Origin: Deltaproteobacteria bacterium
GTDB lineage: Bacteria > Desulfobacterota > Desulfobulbia > Desulfobulbales > Desulfurivibrionaceae
Direction of reading: 5' to 3'
Assembly (NCBI GenBank): GCA_021802775.1
Contig: JAJZRJ010000005.1
Coordinates: 1 to 64,000 of the forward strand
Length of the DNA stretch: 64,000 nucleotides
Part shown: piece after piece, positions 54,694-63,970 of the stretch
Numbering within the stretch: position 1 is the first letter of the stretch
Layout of the letters: each line of letters opens with the position of its first letter
The notes under the pieces: model-generated
The model's input: the letters and a program-made list of their open reading frames with translations, nothing else
Database searches by the model: none
What the model was told of the DNA's origin: nothing
Translations under genes and position numbers: made by a program

Positions 54694-56580
54694 ATGAGCA
54701 CGACAACGGACCCCATGGGCACCAAAAAACTCGCCGGCCTCTCCCTGGCCGCCCTCGGCGTGGTGTTCGGCGACATCGGCACCAGTCCGCTGTACGCGCT
54801 GCGCGAATGCTTCCATGGCGAGTTCGGCATCGAGGTGACCCGCGCCAACGTGCTCGGCGTCGTCTCCCTCATCGTCTGGGCCATGCTGCTCATTGTTACC
54901 ATCAAATACCTCTCCTTCATCCTGCGGGCCGACAACGAGGGTGAGGGCGGAGTGCTTGCCCTCACCGCCCTGATCAAACCCAAAAACGTCAAACCCCGCA
55001 CCCTGCAATGGACCATGGTGGGCATGGGTTTGTTTGCCGCCTGCCTGCTTTACGGCGACGGGATCATCACCCCGGCCATCTCGGTCTTGAGCGCGGTGGA
55101 AGGAATCAAGAACATCACCCCGGTCTTCGAATCCTCGGTCATCCCGCTGACCATCGTCATTCTGGCCGGCCTCTTTCTGATCCAGCGCCGCGGCACCGCC
55201 AAGGTGGGCATTCTCTTCGGGCCGATCATGCTGCTCTGGTTCACGGTGCTCGCCGCCCTCGGCGTCATCCAGATCATGCGGGTACCGCAGATCCTGGCCG
55301 CCCTCGCCCCCTGGTACGGCCTCGCCTTTCTCGTTACCAACAAAATCCACGGCTTCATTGTCCTCGGTGCCGTCTTCCTGGCAGTGACCGGCGCCGAGGC
55401 GATCTACGCCGACATGGGCCACTTCGGCCGCCGGCCTATCCGACTCACCTGGCTTTTCGTCGCCTTCCCGGCCCTGGCCCTCAACTACCTCGGCCAGGGC
55501 GCCCTGCTGCTGGTCAGACCCGAGGAATCGCACCACCCCTTCTACGCCCTGGTACCGGACTGGGCCATGGTGCCCATGGTCCTCCTCGCCACCATGGCCA
55601 CCATCATCGCGTCCCAGGCGGTAATCACCGGTTCGTTTTCCCTGACCCGCCAGGCGATCCAGCTCGGTTACCTGCCCCGGTTGCGGATTACCCACACCTC
55701 CTCGCAACAGATGGGCCAAATCTACGTGGCGCCGGTCAACTGGCTGCTGATGCTGTGCACCATCGGCCTGGTGGTCGGCTTCCAATCGTCGAGCAAGCTG
55801 GCTGCGGCCTACGGTATTGCCGTGACCACCACCATGCTCATCACCACCCTGCTCTTTTACGTGGTGGCGCGCAAACGCTGGGGTTGGAATCGCTTCACCG
55901 CCGGCCTCGTCACCGCCCTCTTCTTTGCCGTGGACCTGCCCTTCTTCGCCGCCAACATGACCAAAATCCTCCACGGTGCCTGGTTCCCCCTGGCCCTAGG
56001 CGCTTTCTCCTTCCTGGTGATGATCACCTGGGAACAGGGCCGGGAAATTCTCGGTACCCAGATGGCAGCCATCACCACCCGGCTCGACGTCTTCAAGGCC
56101 ATGCTGGCCAAGACGCCGCCCCAGCGGATCAACGGCCAGGCCGTCTTCCTGACCCGCAACCACGATACCGTGCCGGCGGCGCTGATGCACAACCTCAAGC
56201 ACAACAAGATCCTCCACTCCGAGGTGGTCTTTCTGAACATCCGCACCGAGGAGATCCCGCGGGTGCCGAACTTCGAGAAGATCGAGGCGGAAAAACTGGG
56301 CAGCGGCCTCTACCGGATCATCGCCCACTACGGCTTCATGGAAGAGCCGCAGATCGGCACCATCTTCGCCCTGGCCCGCGACAAGGGGATCAATCTGGAC
56401 CTGCAGAACGCCAGTTTCTTCCTCGGCCGCGAGAAACTCTCCATCGGCGACCGCCCGCGCATGAGCCGCTGGCGCTCCAACCTCTTCCTGTTCATGACCC
56501 GCAACGCCATGGACGCCGCCGCCTTCTTCGACATCCCGCCGGACCAGGTCATCGAGGTGGGGGTCCAGCTCGAACTGTAG
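54694..56580 (+). CDS. kup: Kup potassium uptake protein
   Basis: The 628-residue transporter has about twelve membrane helices and the GVVFGDIGTSPLYAL signature near residue 20, the GDGIITPAISVLSAVEG motif near 120 and a C-terminal cytoplasmic domain. It imports K+ with protons. The ATG at 54694 follows AAGGAA. The 225 bases upstream are free of genes; no recognisable c-di-AMP riboswitch was seen there. A TerC-family gene follows after 45 bases. Confidence 0.95.
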   Translation: MSTTTDPMGTKKLAGLSLAALGVVFGDIGTSPLYALRECFHGEFGIEVTRANVLGVVSLIVWAMLLIVTIKYLSFILRADNEGEGGVLALTALIKPKNVKPRTLQWTMVGMGLFAACLLYGDGIITPAISVLSAVEGIKNITPVFESSVIPLTIVILAGLFLIQRRGTAKVGILFGPIMLLWFTVLAALGVIQIMRVPQILAALAPWYGLAFLVTNKIHGFIVLGAVFLAVTGAEAIYADMGHFGRRPIRLTWLFVAFPALALNYLGQGALLLVRPEESHHPFYALVPDWAMVPMVLLATMATIIASQAVITGSFSLTRQAIQLGYLPRLRITHTSSQQMGQIYVAPVNWLLMLCTIGLVVGFQSSSKLAAAYGIAVTTTMLITTLLFYVVARKRWGWNRFTAGLVTALFFAVDLPFFAANMTKILHGAWFPLALGAFSFLVMITWEQGREILGTQMAAITTRLDVFKAMLAKTPPQRINGQAVFLTRNHDTVPAALMHNLKHNKILHSEVVFLNIRTEEIPRVPNFEKIEAEKLGSGLYRIIAHYGFMEEPQIGTIFALARDKGINLDLQNASFFLGREKLSIGDRPRMSRWRSNLFLFMTRNAMDAAAFFDIPPDQVIEVGVQLEL

Positions 56581-56625
56581 CCCCCATCCGGCACCTTTTT
56601 ACAGAACCACGAGGGAAACACCATC

Positions 56626-57348
56626 ATGACAGACGCACTCGCCCTGCTTGCCCTCCTTGTTGGCCTCGAACTGGTGCTGGGGGTCGACAACATCCTGGTC
56701 ATCTCGATCTTTGTCGGCCGGCTGCCGGCCGAACAGCGCAAAGCCGCGCGGCTGGCCGGTCTCGCCTGCGCGCTCGGCGCCCGCATCGTCATGCTGGTCG
56801 TCCTGCTGGCCCTTGCCGGGCTGACCAGCAACGTCTTCCTCCACTTCTCCATCCGCGACCTGATCCTCATCGCCGGCGGGCTCTTCCTGCTCTGGAAGGC
56901 GGTGCGCGAAATCCACCATACCGTGGAATTGAAGGACGAACAGGGGGCGACAACCGGGGCGGTGCTGAGCAGCTTTGCCACCATCATCACCCAGATCGTG
57001 CTGCTGGACATCGTCTTCTCCATCGATTCGGTCATTACCGCCATCGGGCTTACCGACCAGATCTGGATCATCATCGGCTCGGTGATGATCTCCTTCGTGG
57101 CCATCCTCTTCTTTGCCGGACCCATCGGCGAGTTCATCCTGCATCACCCCGCCCTCAAGATCCTGGCGCTCTCCTTCCTGATCACCATCGGCGTCACCAT
57201 CTTCATGGAGGGGCTGCACAAACATGTGCCCAAGGCGTACATCTACCTGCCCATGGGCTTCGCCCTGCTGGTCGAACTGCTCCAGATGCGCTACGAGCAC
57301 AACCAGCGCACCACCCTGGCCACGGCCCGAACTCCCGGCAACGAATAA
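56626..57348 (+). CDS. TerC/YkoY-family membrane protein
   Basis: The 240-residue protein has seven to eight membrane helices and the two TerC Asp motifs: GVDNILVISI near residue 20 and DIVFSIDSVITAIG near 128. Members export manganese, calcium or other metal ions. It starts with its own ATG after AACACCATC and follows kup closely, suggesting an ion-transport operon. The short spacing leaves no room for a yybP-ykoY riboswitch. Confidence 0.88.
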   Translation: MTDALALLALLVGLELVLGVDNILVISIFVGRLPAEQRKAARLAGLACALGARIVMLVVLLALAGLTSNVFLHFSIRDLILIAGGLFLLWKAVREIHHTVELKDEQGATTGAVLSSFATIITQIVLLDIVFSIDSVITAIGLTDQIWIIIGSVMISFVAILFFAGPIGEFILHHPALKILALSFLITIGVTIFMEGLHKHVPKAYIYLPMGFALLVELLQMRYEHNQRTTLATARTPGNE

Positions 57349-57534
57349 AGCACTTCCCCGCGTACCGCCCGACCAGCGCGAAAAATTCCCTTTTGTTCTG
57401 TAAAACGGTGTGGTAATAAAATTTTGTGAACTATTAAACCGTGCTAAGCGGCCTTCTTCCACCTGTCACACCGTCATCCACGAACCGGCTGGACATGGCA
57501 AAGAACCTTGGCACCCAAAGGAGGACTCAGTGCC

Positions 57535-57816
57535 ATGAATCTCTACGTTGGAAACCTGCCCTACAAGCTCAGCGAATCGCAACTCACCGATCTCTTCAGC
57601 CAATTCGGCGAAGTGAAGAGCGCCAAGATCATCAAGGATCAGGCCACCGGCCAGTCCAAGGGGTTTGGTTTCGTGGAGATGTCCAGTGGCGATGGCGGTC
57701 AGCAGGCCATGCAGGCACTGAACGGCAAGGAAGTTGAAGGCCGCAAGATCATTGTCAACGAGGCCCGGCCGCCGCAGAAAAAAGCAGGCCATGGCGGCGG
57801 CCCGCGCCGCTATTAA
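57535..57816 (+). CDS. RRM-type RNA-binding protein
   Basis: The 93-residue protein is one RNA recognition motif. RNP2 reads LYVGNL at residue 3 and RNP1 reads KGFGFVEM near residue 41, with the aromatic residues in place. A short basic-Gly tail follows. Such single-RRM proteins are often cold-induced. AAAGGAGGA precedes the ATG at 57535. Confidence 0.94.
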   Translation: MNLYVGNLPYKLSESQLTDLFSQFGEVKSAKIIKDQATGQSKGFGFVEMSSGDGGQQAMQALNGKEVEGRKIIVNEARPPQKKAGHGGGPRRY

Positions 57817-57984
57817 CGGTTACTCTTACAACCGCTTACGGATACTGACGGCATACCGCGCCGTGCGCGCTGAGGAAACCATCACCACCAGTGCCGGCCA
57901 TGAACCACTGGTCTACGACCACGGCAAACGCGAGATCATCCTGTCTCATTCTTTCCGCTGCTTGAGTGCGGGGGAGCACGCACC

Positions 57985-58347
57985 ATGAGCAAAGCAAGCG
58001 GCAACGGTCTGCGCCGACTCCGGAACGCATGGGGATGGTCGATCAAAGGGCTCCGGGCGGCCTTCCGTCATGAGGCCGCCTTCCGGCAGGAGGTGATGGC
58101 GGTGGCGGTGCTGGCGCCGGCCGGCCTCTGGCTGGGCAGAAACAGCAGCGATCAGGTTTTGCTGGTCGGCAGCCTCTTGCTGGTGCTCATCGTCGAGCTG
58201 CTTAACAGCGCGGTCGAGGCGGTGGTTGACCGCGTTGGACCGGAGCACCACGAACTCGCCGGCCGCGCCAAGGATCTCGGTTCCGCCGCCGTCCTGCTTG
58301 CCATCGCCACCGCGCTGCTGACCTGGTTGCTGATTCTGCGCAACTGA
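57985..58347 (+). CDS. dgkA: Diacylglycerol kinase
   Basis: The 120-residue protein has three membrane helices and the DgkA signature VELLNSAVEAVVDRVG, with the EHHELAGRAKDLGSAAV segment in the active site. It phosphorylates diacylglycerol (or undecaprenol) for lipid turnover. It follows the RRM gene after 168 bases without an obvious promoter. Confidence 0.93.
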   Translation: MSKASGNGLRRLRNAWGWSIKGLRAAFRHEAAFRQEVMAVAVLAPAGLWLGRNSSDQVLLVGSLLLVLIVELLNSAVEAVVDRVGPEHHELAGRAKDLGSAAVLLAIATALLTWLLILRN

Positions 58348-58353
58348 CCGCTA

Positions 58354-58370
58354 CTGCCACATTGTGGCAG
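58354..58370. promoter_or_regulatory. Dyad next to the YcaO promoter
   Basis: CTGCCACATTGTGGCAG is a perfect 17-base dyad with a one-base centre, five bases upstream of the -35 box. It could be an operator or the tail hairpin of dgkA; no T run follows. Confidence 0.5.
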
Positions 58371-58375
58371 ATCGC

Positions 58376-58404
58376 TTGACAACCATCTCCCCATCGGGCA
58401 TAAT
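58376..58404 (+). promoter_or_regulatory. Sigma70-type promoter of the YcaO-TPR gene
   Basis: TTGACA (58376-58381) and CATAAT (58399-58404) are separated by exactly 17 bases. The start of the YcaO gene lies 62 bases downstream. This is among the best sigma70 matches in the window. Confidence 0.75.
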
Positions 58405-58466
58405 CGGTCATTCGTTCGCATCGGCCTACCAGCCGCGCTCCGAACCACAACCCGGATTGTGCCGCC

Positions 58467-60224
58467 ATGAAACCACAGCCCATCCGCCCGCAGGATTGCT
58501 TCAAGTCCTATACCTTCGACCAGGACAAGGTGTGCAGCCCCATCGACACCGTCAACCGCTTCAAGCAGCGGCTTGCCGAGGTCGATCTCGACATCCTGCA
58601 GGAGGTCCGCCGCATCGACACCGGCCGTCTCGACATCCCGGTCTACTTCAGCGTCTGCGGCAAGGATGCCGTGGAAACCATCGGCAACAAGAAGCAGATG
58701 GGCAAGGGCAGCACGCCGGAACAATCCCAGGCCAGCGCCTGCATGGAACTGGCCGAACGGTTCAGCTTCTTCAGCTTCAAAAAGAACCCGGCCAACTTCA
58801 TCCGCGATACCTACGCCCGGCTCAAGGCCAAGGGCGAACCGGTGCTCGGCCTTAATTACCTGCTCCAATCGGTCCACGACGAGGCCACCGATCTCGCGAC
58901 GCTGGAGCAGCTCATCGCCGACCTGCCGATGCAATGGGTCTGGGCCAGCAACCTCACCCGCGGCGAAGAGGTGCTGGTGCCCTTCAGCTGGTTCTATGCG
59001 ATCAACGAGTTCAACGGCCCCTCGGCGGGCAACACCCATGAAGAAGCGATTCTGCAGGGGGTGAGCGAGATCGTCGAGCGCCACGTCTGCGCGGTGGTGA
59101 CCCGCGACCGGGTGCCGGCTCCGCGCATCGACCCGGCCTCGGCCCAGGACCCGGTGGCCCGTGAACTGATCGATAAATTCAGCCGCCACAACATCGAACT
59201 CCACCTCAACGACTTCACCCTCGACACCGGCATCCCGACGGTGGCGGCCCTGGCCATCGACCGCTCCACCTTCCCGGCAATGAGCGAGATCGTTTACACC
59301 GCCGGTACCACGCCGGACCCGGAAAAGGCGCTGATCCGCGCCATTACCGAGGTGGCCCAACTGGCCGGCGATTTCGAGAGCAAGTCGAACTACGTGGCCA
59401 GCGGCCTGCCGAAACCGCTGACCATGGAGGAGATGGACTACCTCACCACGCCGAGCCGCACCGTGGCGATCAGTGAGTTGCCCAACCTAAGCGACAACAA
59501 CATGCGGGTGGAGATCGAACGCTACCTCGCCGCACTTGGCCGCCTCGGCATGGAGGTGCTGGTGGTCAACACCATGCACCCGGCGCTCCAGGTGCCGGCC
59601 ATCTATACCATCGTGCCGGGTGCCCACTTCCGCGAGCGGTCGATGGTGCAGAATGTCGGCCTCTTTGTCGCCAAGCTCATCCACGAGCAGATCGACGACC
59701 TGGTGGAACAGAGCCGCCAGCTCATCCGGCTGCGCGAATTCCTGCCCGAGGCCTACTATCTCGAATTCTACCTCGGCAAAAACCTCATGGCCATGGGCCA
59801 GCACGAACAGGCGCTCAAGCACTTCGAACTGGCGCTGGCCCTCAATCCGGAGGCCGAGGATCGGCCCTATCTTTATTCCTTCATGGGAGACTGTCTCAAG
59901 GAAATGGGCCGCTACGAAAAGGCGCTGGCCGCGCTTTACGAAGGGCTCACGCATGATGAGGAACGGCCCGATCTCCACAACCTGCTGGGCTTCTGCCACT
60001 TCAAGCTCGCAGACCATGAAACCGCGGTGCTGCATTTTGCCCGGGCCGTGGAGCTGAACCCCGCCTCGGCCATCGATTACGCCAATCTGGGGGTCAACCT
60101 GCGCAAACTCGAACGCTTCGACGAGGCCGTGGCCCATCTCACCATCGCCCTGGAACTCGACCCCGCCCTCGACTTCGCCCGCGCCCATCTGGCGGAACTG
60201 ATGACCGACCAGGCAGCCTCCTGA
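58467..60224 (+). CDS. YcaO-domain protein with C-terminal TPR repeats
   Basis: The 585-residue protein has a YcaO ATP-binding domain (about 60-410) with SACMELAERFSFF, LQGVSEIVERH and LIRAITEVAQ carrying the ATP/Mg glutamates, then at least four TPR-like repeats (about 430-575). YcaO enzymes activate amide backbones with ATP; stand-alone members with TPRs have been tied to RimO-linked ribosomal protein S12 methylthiolation. No precursor peptide gene or azoline oxidase is nearby, which argues against a RiPP cluster. Confidence 0.85.
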   Translation: MKPQPIRPQDCFKSYTFDQDKVCSPIDTVNRFKQRLAEVDLDILQEVRRIDTGRLDIPVYFSVCGKDAVETIGNKKQMGKGSTPEQSQASACMELAERFSFFSFKKNPANFIRDTYARLKAKGEPVLGLNYLLQSVHDEATDLATLEQLIADLPMQWVWASNLTRGEEVLVPFSWFYAINEFNGPSAGNTHEEAILQGVSEIVERHVCAVVTRDRVPAPRIDPASAQDPVARELIDKFSRHNIELHLNDFTLDTGIPTVAALAIDRSTFPAMSEIVYTAGTTPDPEKALIRAITEVAQLAGDFESKSNYVASGLPKPLTMEEMDYLTTPSRTVAISELPNLSDNNMRVEIERYLAALGRLGMEVLVVNTMHPALQVPAIYTIVPGAHFRERSMVQNVGLFVAKLIHEQIDDLVEQSRQLIRLREFLPEAYYLEFYLGKNLMAMGQHEQALKHFELALALNPEAEDRPYLYSFMGDCLKEMGRYEKALAALYEGLTHDEERPDLHNLLGFCHFKLADHETAVLHFARAVELNPASAIDYANLGVNLRKLERFDEAVAHLTIALELDPALDFARAHLAELMTDQAAS

Positions 60225-60234
60225 CCGCGCCCCT

Positions 60235-61035
60235 TTACCGCACTCCCGCCACATCGCGGGATTCCGGCGTTATGTGGCGTTGTTTTTTCAGATTTTCCCG
60301 ACATGGGGCATAGAGGAGAGCCATTTCCTCGCTGTGCGGCCCGCCCGGTGTCTGATAAATAAAGAACGGCGGCAGCACGGCAAGCTCCTCGCCGCCGTTC
60401 TTCACCGCCTCGACCAGCACCAGCCGGCCGGTGTCGCCGGGGTAACTGTACACCACCTGCAACCGTTTCGGCTCCAGCCGCCGGGCCTTCATGGCCGCGA
60501 CCAGCGTGGCCAGCCGCTCGGCCGGATAGACCACCACGCCGCGCCCCCGGTTCTTGAGGGCAAAGGCCATGGCCGCCACCGCCTCGTCCAGGGTCAGGGT
60601 CAGCTCATGGCGGGCCTGGGCCGCTTCATCGCCGGGATTCTGCCGGCCGCTGTCGATCTTGCGGTAGGGCGGGTTCATCACCACCCGATCGAAGGCGCCG
60701 GCCGGCACCTGGTCGGCCAGAAAACGGCAGTCACCCTCCACCACCGTAATCCGTTCCTCGTAATGGTTCAGGGCCACATTGCTGCGCATGAGCCCCACGA
60801 GTTGGGGTTGCAGTTCCAGGGCGGTAATAGCGAACTGCGGCTGCCGGTAGGCCATGATGAGCGAGACCACGCCGTTGCCGGCGCCCAGCTCCAGCACCAT
60901 TTCGCCCGGCCGGGGCGCGGCGAAATGGGCGAGCAGCACCGCATCGATGGCGAAGCGGTACCCATCCCGGTGTTGCAGGCAGGTGAGCTGGCCGGCAAAG
61001 AGGGTGTCGTGAGTTACCGCGGGCGCGCTTGCCAT
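60235..61035 (-). CDS. tRNA1(Val) A37 N6-methyltransferase-like (TrmN6/YfiC)
   Basis: The 266-residue methyltransferase has a GAGNGVVSL SAM loop and the NPPY motif near residue 124, the N6-adenine methyltransferase hallmark. The early HRDGYRFAIDAVLLAHFA segment matches the TrmN6 group. It may modify A37 of a tRNA. The start could be slightly later, but GTG/ATG choice is not critical. It is convergent with the YcaO gene, and a short dyad lies at its end. Confidence 0.85.
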   Translation of the reverse strand: MASAPAVTHDTLFAGQLTCLQHRDGYRFAIDAVLLAHFAAPRPGEMVLELGAGNGVVSLIMAYRQPQFAITALELQPQLVGLMRSNVALNHYEERITVVEGDCRFLADQVPAGAFDRVVMNPPYRKIDSGRQNPGDEAAQARHELTLTLDEAVAAMAFALKNRGRGVVVYPAERLATLVAAMKARRLEPKRLQVVYSYPGDTGRLVLVEAVKNGGEELAVLPPFFIYQTPGGPHSEEMALLYAPCRENLKKQRHITPESRDVAGVR

Positions 61036-61039
61036 GCCT

Positions 61040-62398
61040 TCAGCGGAGTGCTTCGTCGGGCACGATCTTGTTGAGCAGCAGGCCGGTCAATATCTTGGGG
61101 TAGAAGAAGGTGGACTTGTGCGGCATCACCAGCCCCTCGTCCGCCACCCGCCGGACCTGGGAGACCAGGGTGGCGTTCATCAGGAAGAGCAGCGGAGTAT
61201 GCTCCCCTGCCCGCTCCGCCTCCTTGACCGCCACATCAAGGGCCTCGTCCGCATCGCTGTAGTAGTCGATGAGGTCGCCCTGCACGCAGCGGGACTTATC
61301 GAGGGCCAGGAACTTGTCGAGCAGCAGGTCGGAAAGGATCACCACGTCGAGGTCGCGCAGGGCGGCCGGATGATGGCCGGCAAGGCGCTCCATGGCGCCC
61401 TCCTTCATGGTCAGCAGAAAGGAACGGTCGGCAGCCGCATGGTAGAAGCCAAACCGGGTCTGGCTGGCCGGGGTGTCCGCCATCTTGTCGAACAGTTCGG
61501 CGATGAGCATTTCCCGGCCGCCGTCCGTGATCTCCTCCACGGCAAAGGCCTCGGCAAAGCGGGCCAGCAATTCCTCGGCCGTGACCTGGCCCGGCACCCG
61601 CACCAGCCGATGGGTGGGCAGGATGGCCAGCCCCGGTTCCTCCATGGGACAGAGGTACATCATGGTGTGGTTGTAAGGGCTCTCCAGCGGCACGCCGCCG
61701 AGCCGCTCCCGCATCAGCGCCCGGAACTGGAGGGCGGTGGTGTAGCGATGGTGGCCATCGGCGATATAGAGCGCCTTGGCCTGAAACAGCGCCTGCACCG
61801 CGGCCAGGGCCGCAGGGTCGGTCACGGCCCACAAGCGGTGAATGCAGCCGTCGTGGTCGGTGGCGCTGCACAGCGGCTCTGCCGGTTGGGCCGCCGCGAG
61901 GCGCGCCATCACCGCGCCCTGTTCGTCGGAATAGAGCGAAAAGATCGGGCTGAACTGGGCGTGGCAGGTGTCGAGCAGGCGCAAGCGGTCGCTGGTGACA
62001 TTGGCAAAGGTCTTCTCGTGCGGCTTGACAATGCCCTCGGAAAACTCGGCAAGCCGCACCTGGGCCAGCAGCCCCTTCCGGGTGCGCCGCTCGCCCGACG
62101 GCAGACCGTACTCGACGTGGTAGATGTAGATCGCCGGCGCCTCGTCGCGCGCCAGCACCCCCTCGGCCTGCCAGGTCTCAAACAGGCGGCGTGCCTGGCC
62201 ATAGCGTTCGTCGGTCAACTCGCCCGCCTTGACGTTCTTGCTCAGATCGAGGTGGATCATGTTGTAGGGGTTCTTGCCCATGAAGGCGGACTGGGCCTCG
62301 GCATCGATCACGTCGTAAGGCGGGGTGACCACTGCCTCCATGTTGGGGATCTTCGCCAGATTGTACCGCAGGCCACGAAACGGCGCGATGACTGCCAT
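61040..62398 (-). CDS. DUF1015 family protein
   Basis: The 452-residue protein shows the DUF1015 opening VIAPFRGLRYN and TPPYDVID, then a central KPHEKTF and a DGHHRYTTAL segment with conserved His. Members are annotated as possible HTH/ParB-like or serine kinase-related proteins without firm function. It starts at ATG 62398 behind AAGGAGA and precedes the methyltransferase by four bases, so the two are co-transcribed. Confidence 0.88.
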   Translation of the reverse strand: MAVIAPFRGLRYNLAKIPNMEAVVTPPYDVIDAEAQSAFMGKNPYNMIHLDLSKNVKAGELTDERYGQARRLFETWQAEGVLARDEAPAIYIYHVEYGLPSGERRTRKGLLAQVRLAEFSEGIVKPHEKTFANVTSDRLRLLDTCHAQFSPIFSLYSDEQGAVMARLAAAQPAEPLCSATDHDGCIHRLWAVTDPAALAAVQALFQAKALYIADGHHRYTTALQFRALMRERLGGVPLESPYNHTMMYLCPMEEPGLAILPTHRLVRVPGQVTAEELLARFAEAFAVEEITDGGREMLIAELFDKMADTPASQTRFGFYHAAADRSFLLTMKEGAMERLAGHHPAALRDLDVVILSDLLLDKFLALDKSRCVQGDLIDYYSDADEALDVAVKEAERAGEHTPLLFLMNATLVSQVRRVADEGLVMPHKSTFFYPKILTGLLLNKIVPDEALR

Positions 62399-62627
62399 AA
62401 CACTTTTCTCCTTACTGACCGGGCTGGCCGGGTGTATTCGCTGCTCTTTCCCCTGTCTATTTTCACCGACATCAGGTAAAAACAGGGGGTATTATCAGCC
62501 GGGCGCACCCGATTTCGGGGCGACCGTAACTGTCAGTCCTTCATATTAAAAAACAGAGCGCTTTTCAAGTGAACTTTGCCGTTGCCGGCGCAAGCGGCCT
62601 GCAACGTCGGAAGGGAGGAAAGACCCC

Positions 62628-62999
62628 ATGTTCGACATCTTTATCGACACCCATTTCTCTTCGGGCCATCACCTGCGCAACTACCCCGGCAACTGCGAAC
62701 GGCCCCACGGCCACAACTGGAAGGTGACGGTAACAGTGCGCGCCACCCAATTGGATGAACTCGGCATGGGCATCGATTTCCGGGCGCTCAAGAACGCGAC
62801 CAAGGAGATCATCGATACCCTTGACCATACCGATCTCAACGAGCACCCGGCCTTCCGTGAGCGGAATCCCTCCTCGGAAAATCTCGCCCGTTATATCTTT
62901 ACGGAACTCAAGAAGACCCTCACCACGGACCGCTACCGCCCCTACAGCGTCACGGTGCGGGAAACCGACACCTCCGGCGTGACCTATTGTGAAGAGTGA
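62628..62999 (+). CDS. queD: 6-carboxytetrahydropterin synthase QueD
   Basis: The 123-residue enzyme makes 6-carboxytetrahydropterin from dihydroneopterin triphosphate for queuosine. Zinc ligands appear in HFSSGHH and GHNW, and catalytic Cys in NCERPHGH. GGGAGG precedes the ATG. Its stop overlaps the queE start. No preQ1 riboswitch motif is recognisable upstream. Confidence 0.94.
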   Translation: MFDIFIDTHFSSGHHLRNYPGNCERPHGHNWKVTVTVRATQLDELGMGIDFRALKNATKEIIDTLDHTDLNEHPAFRERNPSSENLARYIFTELKKTLTTDRYRPYSVTVRETDTSGVTYCEE

Positions 63000-63664
63000 T
63001 GGCGTCGCAAACTGAATCGACACTTCTTCTCTCGGAAATCTTCTACAGCATCCAGGGGGAGTCCTCCTACGCCGGCTACCCTTGCGTTTTTGTGCGGCTG
63101 GCCGGCTGCAACCTGCGCTGCCGCTGGTGCGACGCCTGCTACACCTACGAGGAGCCTGGGACGGCTTGGGAACTGCCGGCGATTCTCCGGGAGCTCGACC
63201 GCTATCCGGCCGCGGCCCTGGTGGAGATCACCGGCGGCGAGCCGCTGCTCCAGGCAGGAGTCTATCCACTCATGGAGCACTTGCTGGCTGCCGGCCGCAC
63301 CGTGCTGCTGGAGACCAACGGCTCCCTGGCGCTGGAGCTGGTGCCTGCCGGCGTGGTCGTTATCATGGATGTCAAATGTCCTGGCAGCGGCATGGCCGAC
63401 CAGTTCGATCCCGCCAACCTCAGGCGCTTGCGGCCTGGGGACGAGCTGAAATTCGTCCTCGCCTCCCGGGCCGATTACGACTGGGCCGCCGACTTCGTAC
63501 GTGACCACGGCCTCATCGGCCGCCATCCCATCCATTTTTCGCCGGTGGTGCAAGAACTTACGCCAGCGGATTTGGCCCAGTGGCTGCTTGCCGACGGACT
63601 GGCCGTCCAGCTCCAGCTCCAACTCCACACCCTGCTCTGGCCGGAAATAAAACGGGGCATGTGA
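62999..63664 (+). CDS. queE: 7-carboxy-7-deazaguanine synthase QueE
   Basis: The 221-residue radical SAM enzyme converts 6-carboxytetrahydropterin to 7-carboxy-7-deazaguanine. The cluster motif CNLRCRWCD near residue 38 and the GGEPLLQ segment near 77 are clear. The ATG at 62999 shares bases with the queD stop codon (TGATG), and a GTG one codon earlier is possible. The rest of the queuosine pathway is not in the window. Confidence 0.94.
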   Translation: MASQTESTLLLSEIFYSIQGESSYAGYPCVFVRLAGCNLRCRWCDACYTYEEPGTAWELPAILRELDRYPAAALVEITGGEPLLQAGVYPLMEHLLAAGRTVLLETNGSLALELVPAGVVVIMDVKCPGSGMADQFDPANLRRLRPGDELKFVLASRADYDWAADFVRDHGLIGRHPIHFSPVVQELTPADLAQWLLADGLAVQLQLQLHTLLWPEIKRGM

Positions 63665-63677
63665 AAAAACGCCAAAC

Positions 63678-63706
63678 TTGACAAAGATTGCCAAAAGAAC
63701 CATTAT
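63678..63706 (+). promoter_or_regulatory. Promoter of the parDE locus
   Basis: TTGACA (63678-63683) and CATTAT (63701-63706) lie 17 bases apart, 19 bases before the antitoxin start. GCCAAA occurs twice around the -35 box and may be part of the antitoxin's operator. Confidence 0.6.
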
Positions 63707-63724
63707 TGGACAGGAGGTTCCGCC

Positions 63725-63970
63725 ATGGCAACCATGAATGTTTCCCTTCCCGACCCCATGAAGGCGTGGGTTGAAAGCCAGGTAAAAACAGGCCATTACA
63801 GTAACGCCAGCGATTATGTGCGCGATCTGATCCGGCGTGAGCAGGAATATCAGGACAAACGCAAAACCCTGATCAAGGCCCTCATTGCCGGAGAAAAGAG
63901 CGGCGTTTCCGAACGCACGGCCGGGGATGTCTGGCAACACGTCAAAACACGGCACGGGCTTGATGTATAG
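63725..63970 (+). CDS. parD: ParD-type antitoxin
   Basis: The 81-residue protein has a ribbon-helix-helix start (MATMNVSLPDPMKAWVESQV, then SNASDYVRDLIRREQ) typical of ParD/CopG antitoxins, and a C-terminal tail that would bind the toxin. AGGAGG precedes the ATG. The toxin start codon at 63963 overlaps its last codons. Confidence 0.9.
   Translation: MATMNVSLPDPMKAWVESQVKTGHYSNASDYVRDLIRREQEYQDKRKTLIKALIAGEKSGVSERTAGDVWQHVKTRHGLDV

Noticed and set aside
56581-56625. yybP-ykoY manganese riboswitch ahead of the TerC-like gene
   Set aside because: The gap is only 45 bases, too short for the element.
55008-57416. 802-codon plus-strand open frame across kup and terC
   Set aside because: It is a shifted frame of two well-supported genes, and is rich in His/Arg/Pro as frame shadows are.
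62399-62627. preQ1 riboswitch upstream of queD
   Set aside because: I could not find the class I or II core motifs; only a normal ribosome-binding site is visible.
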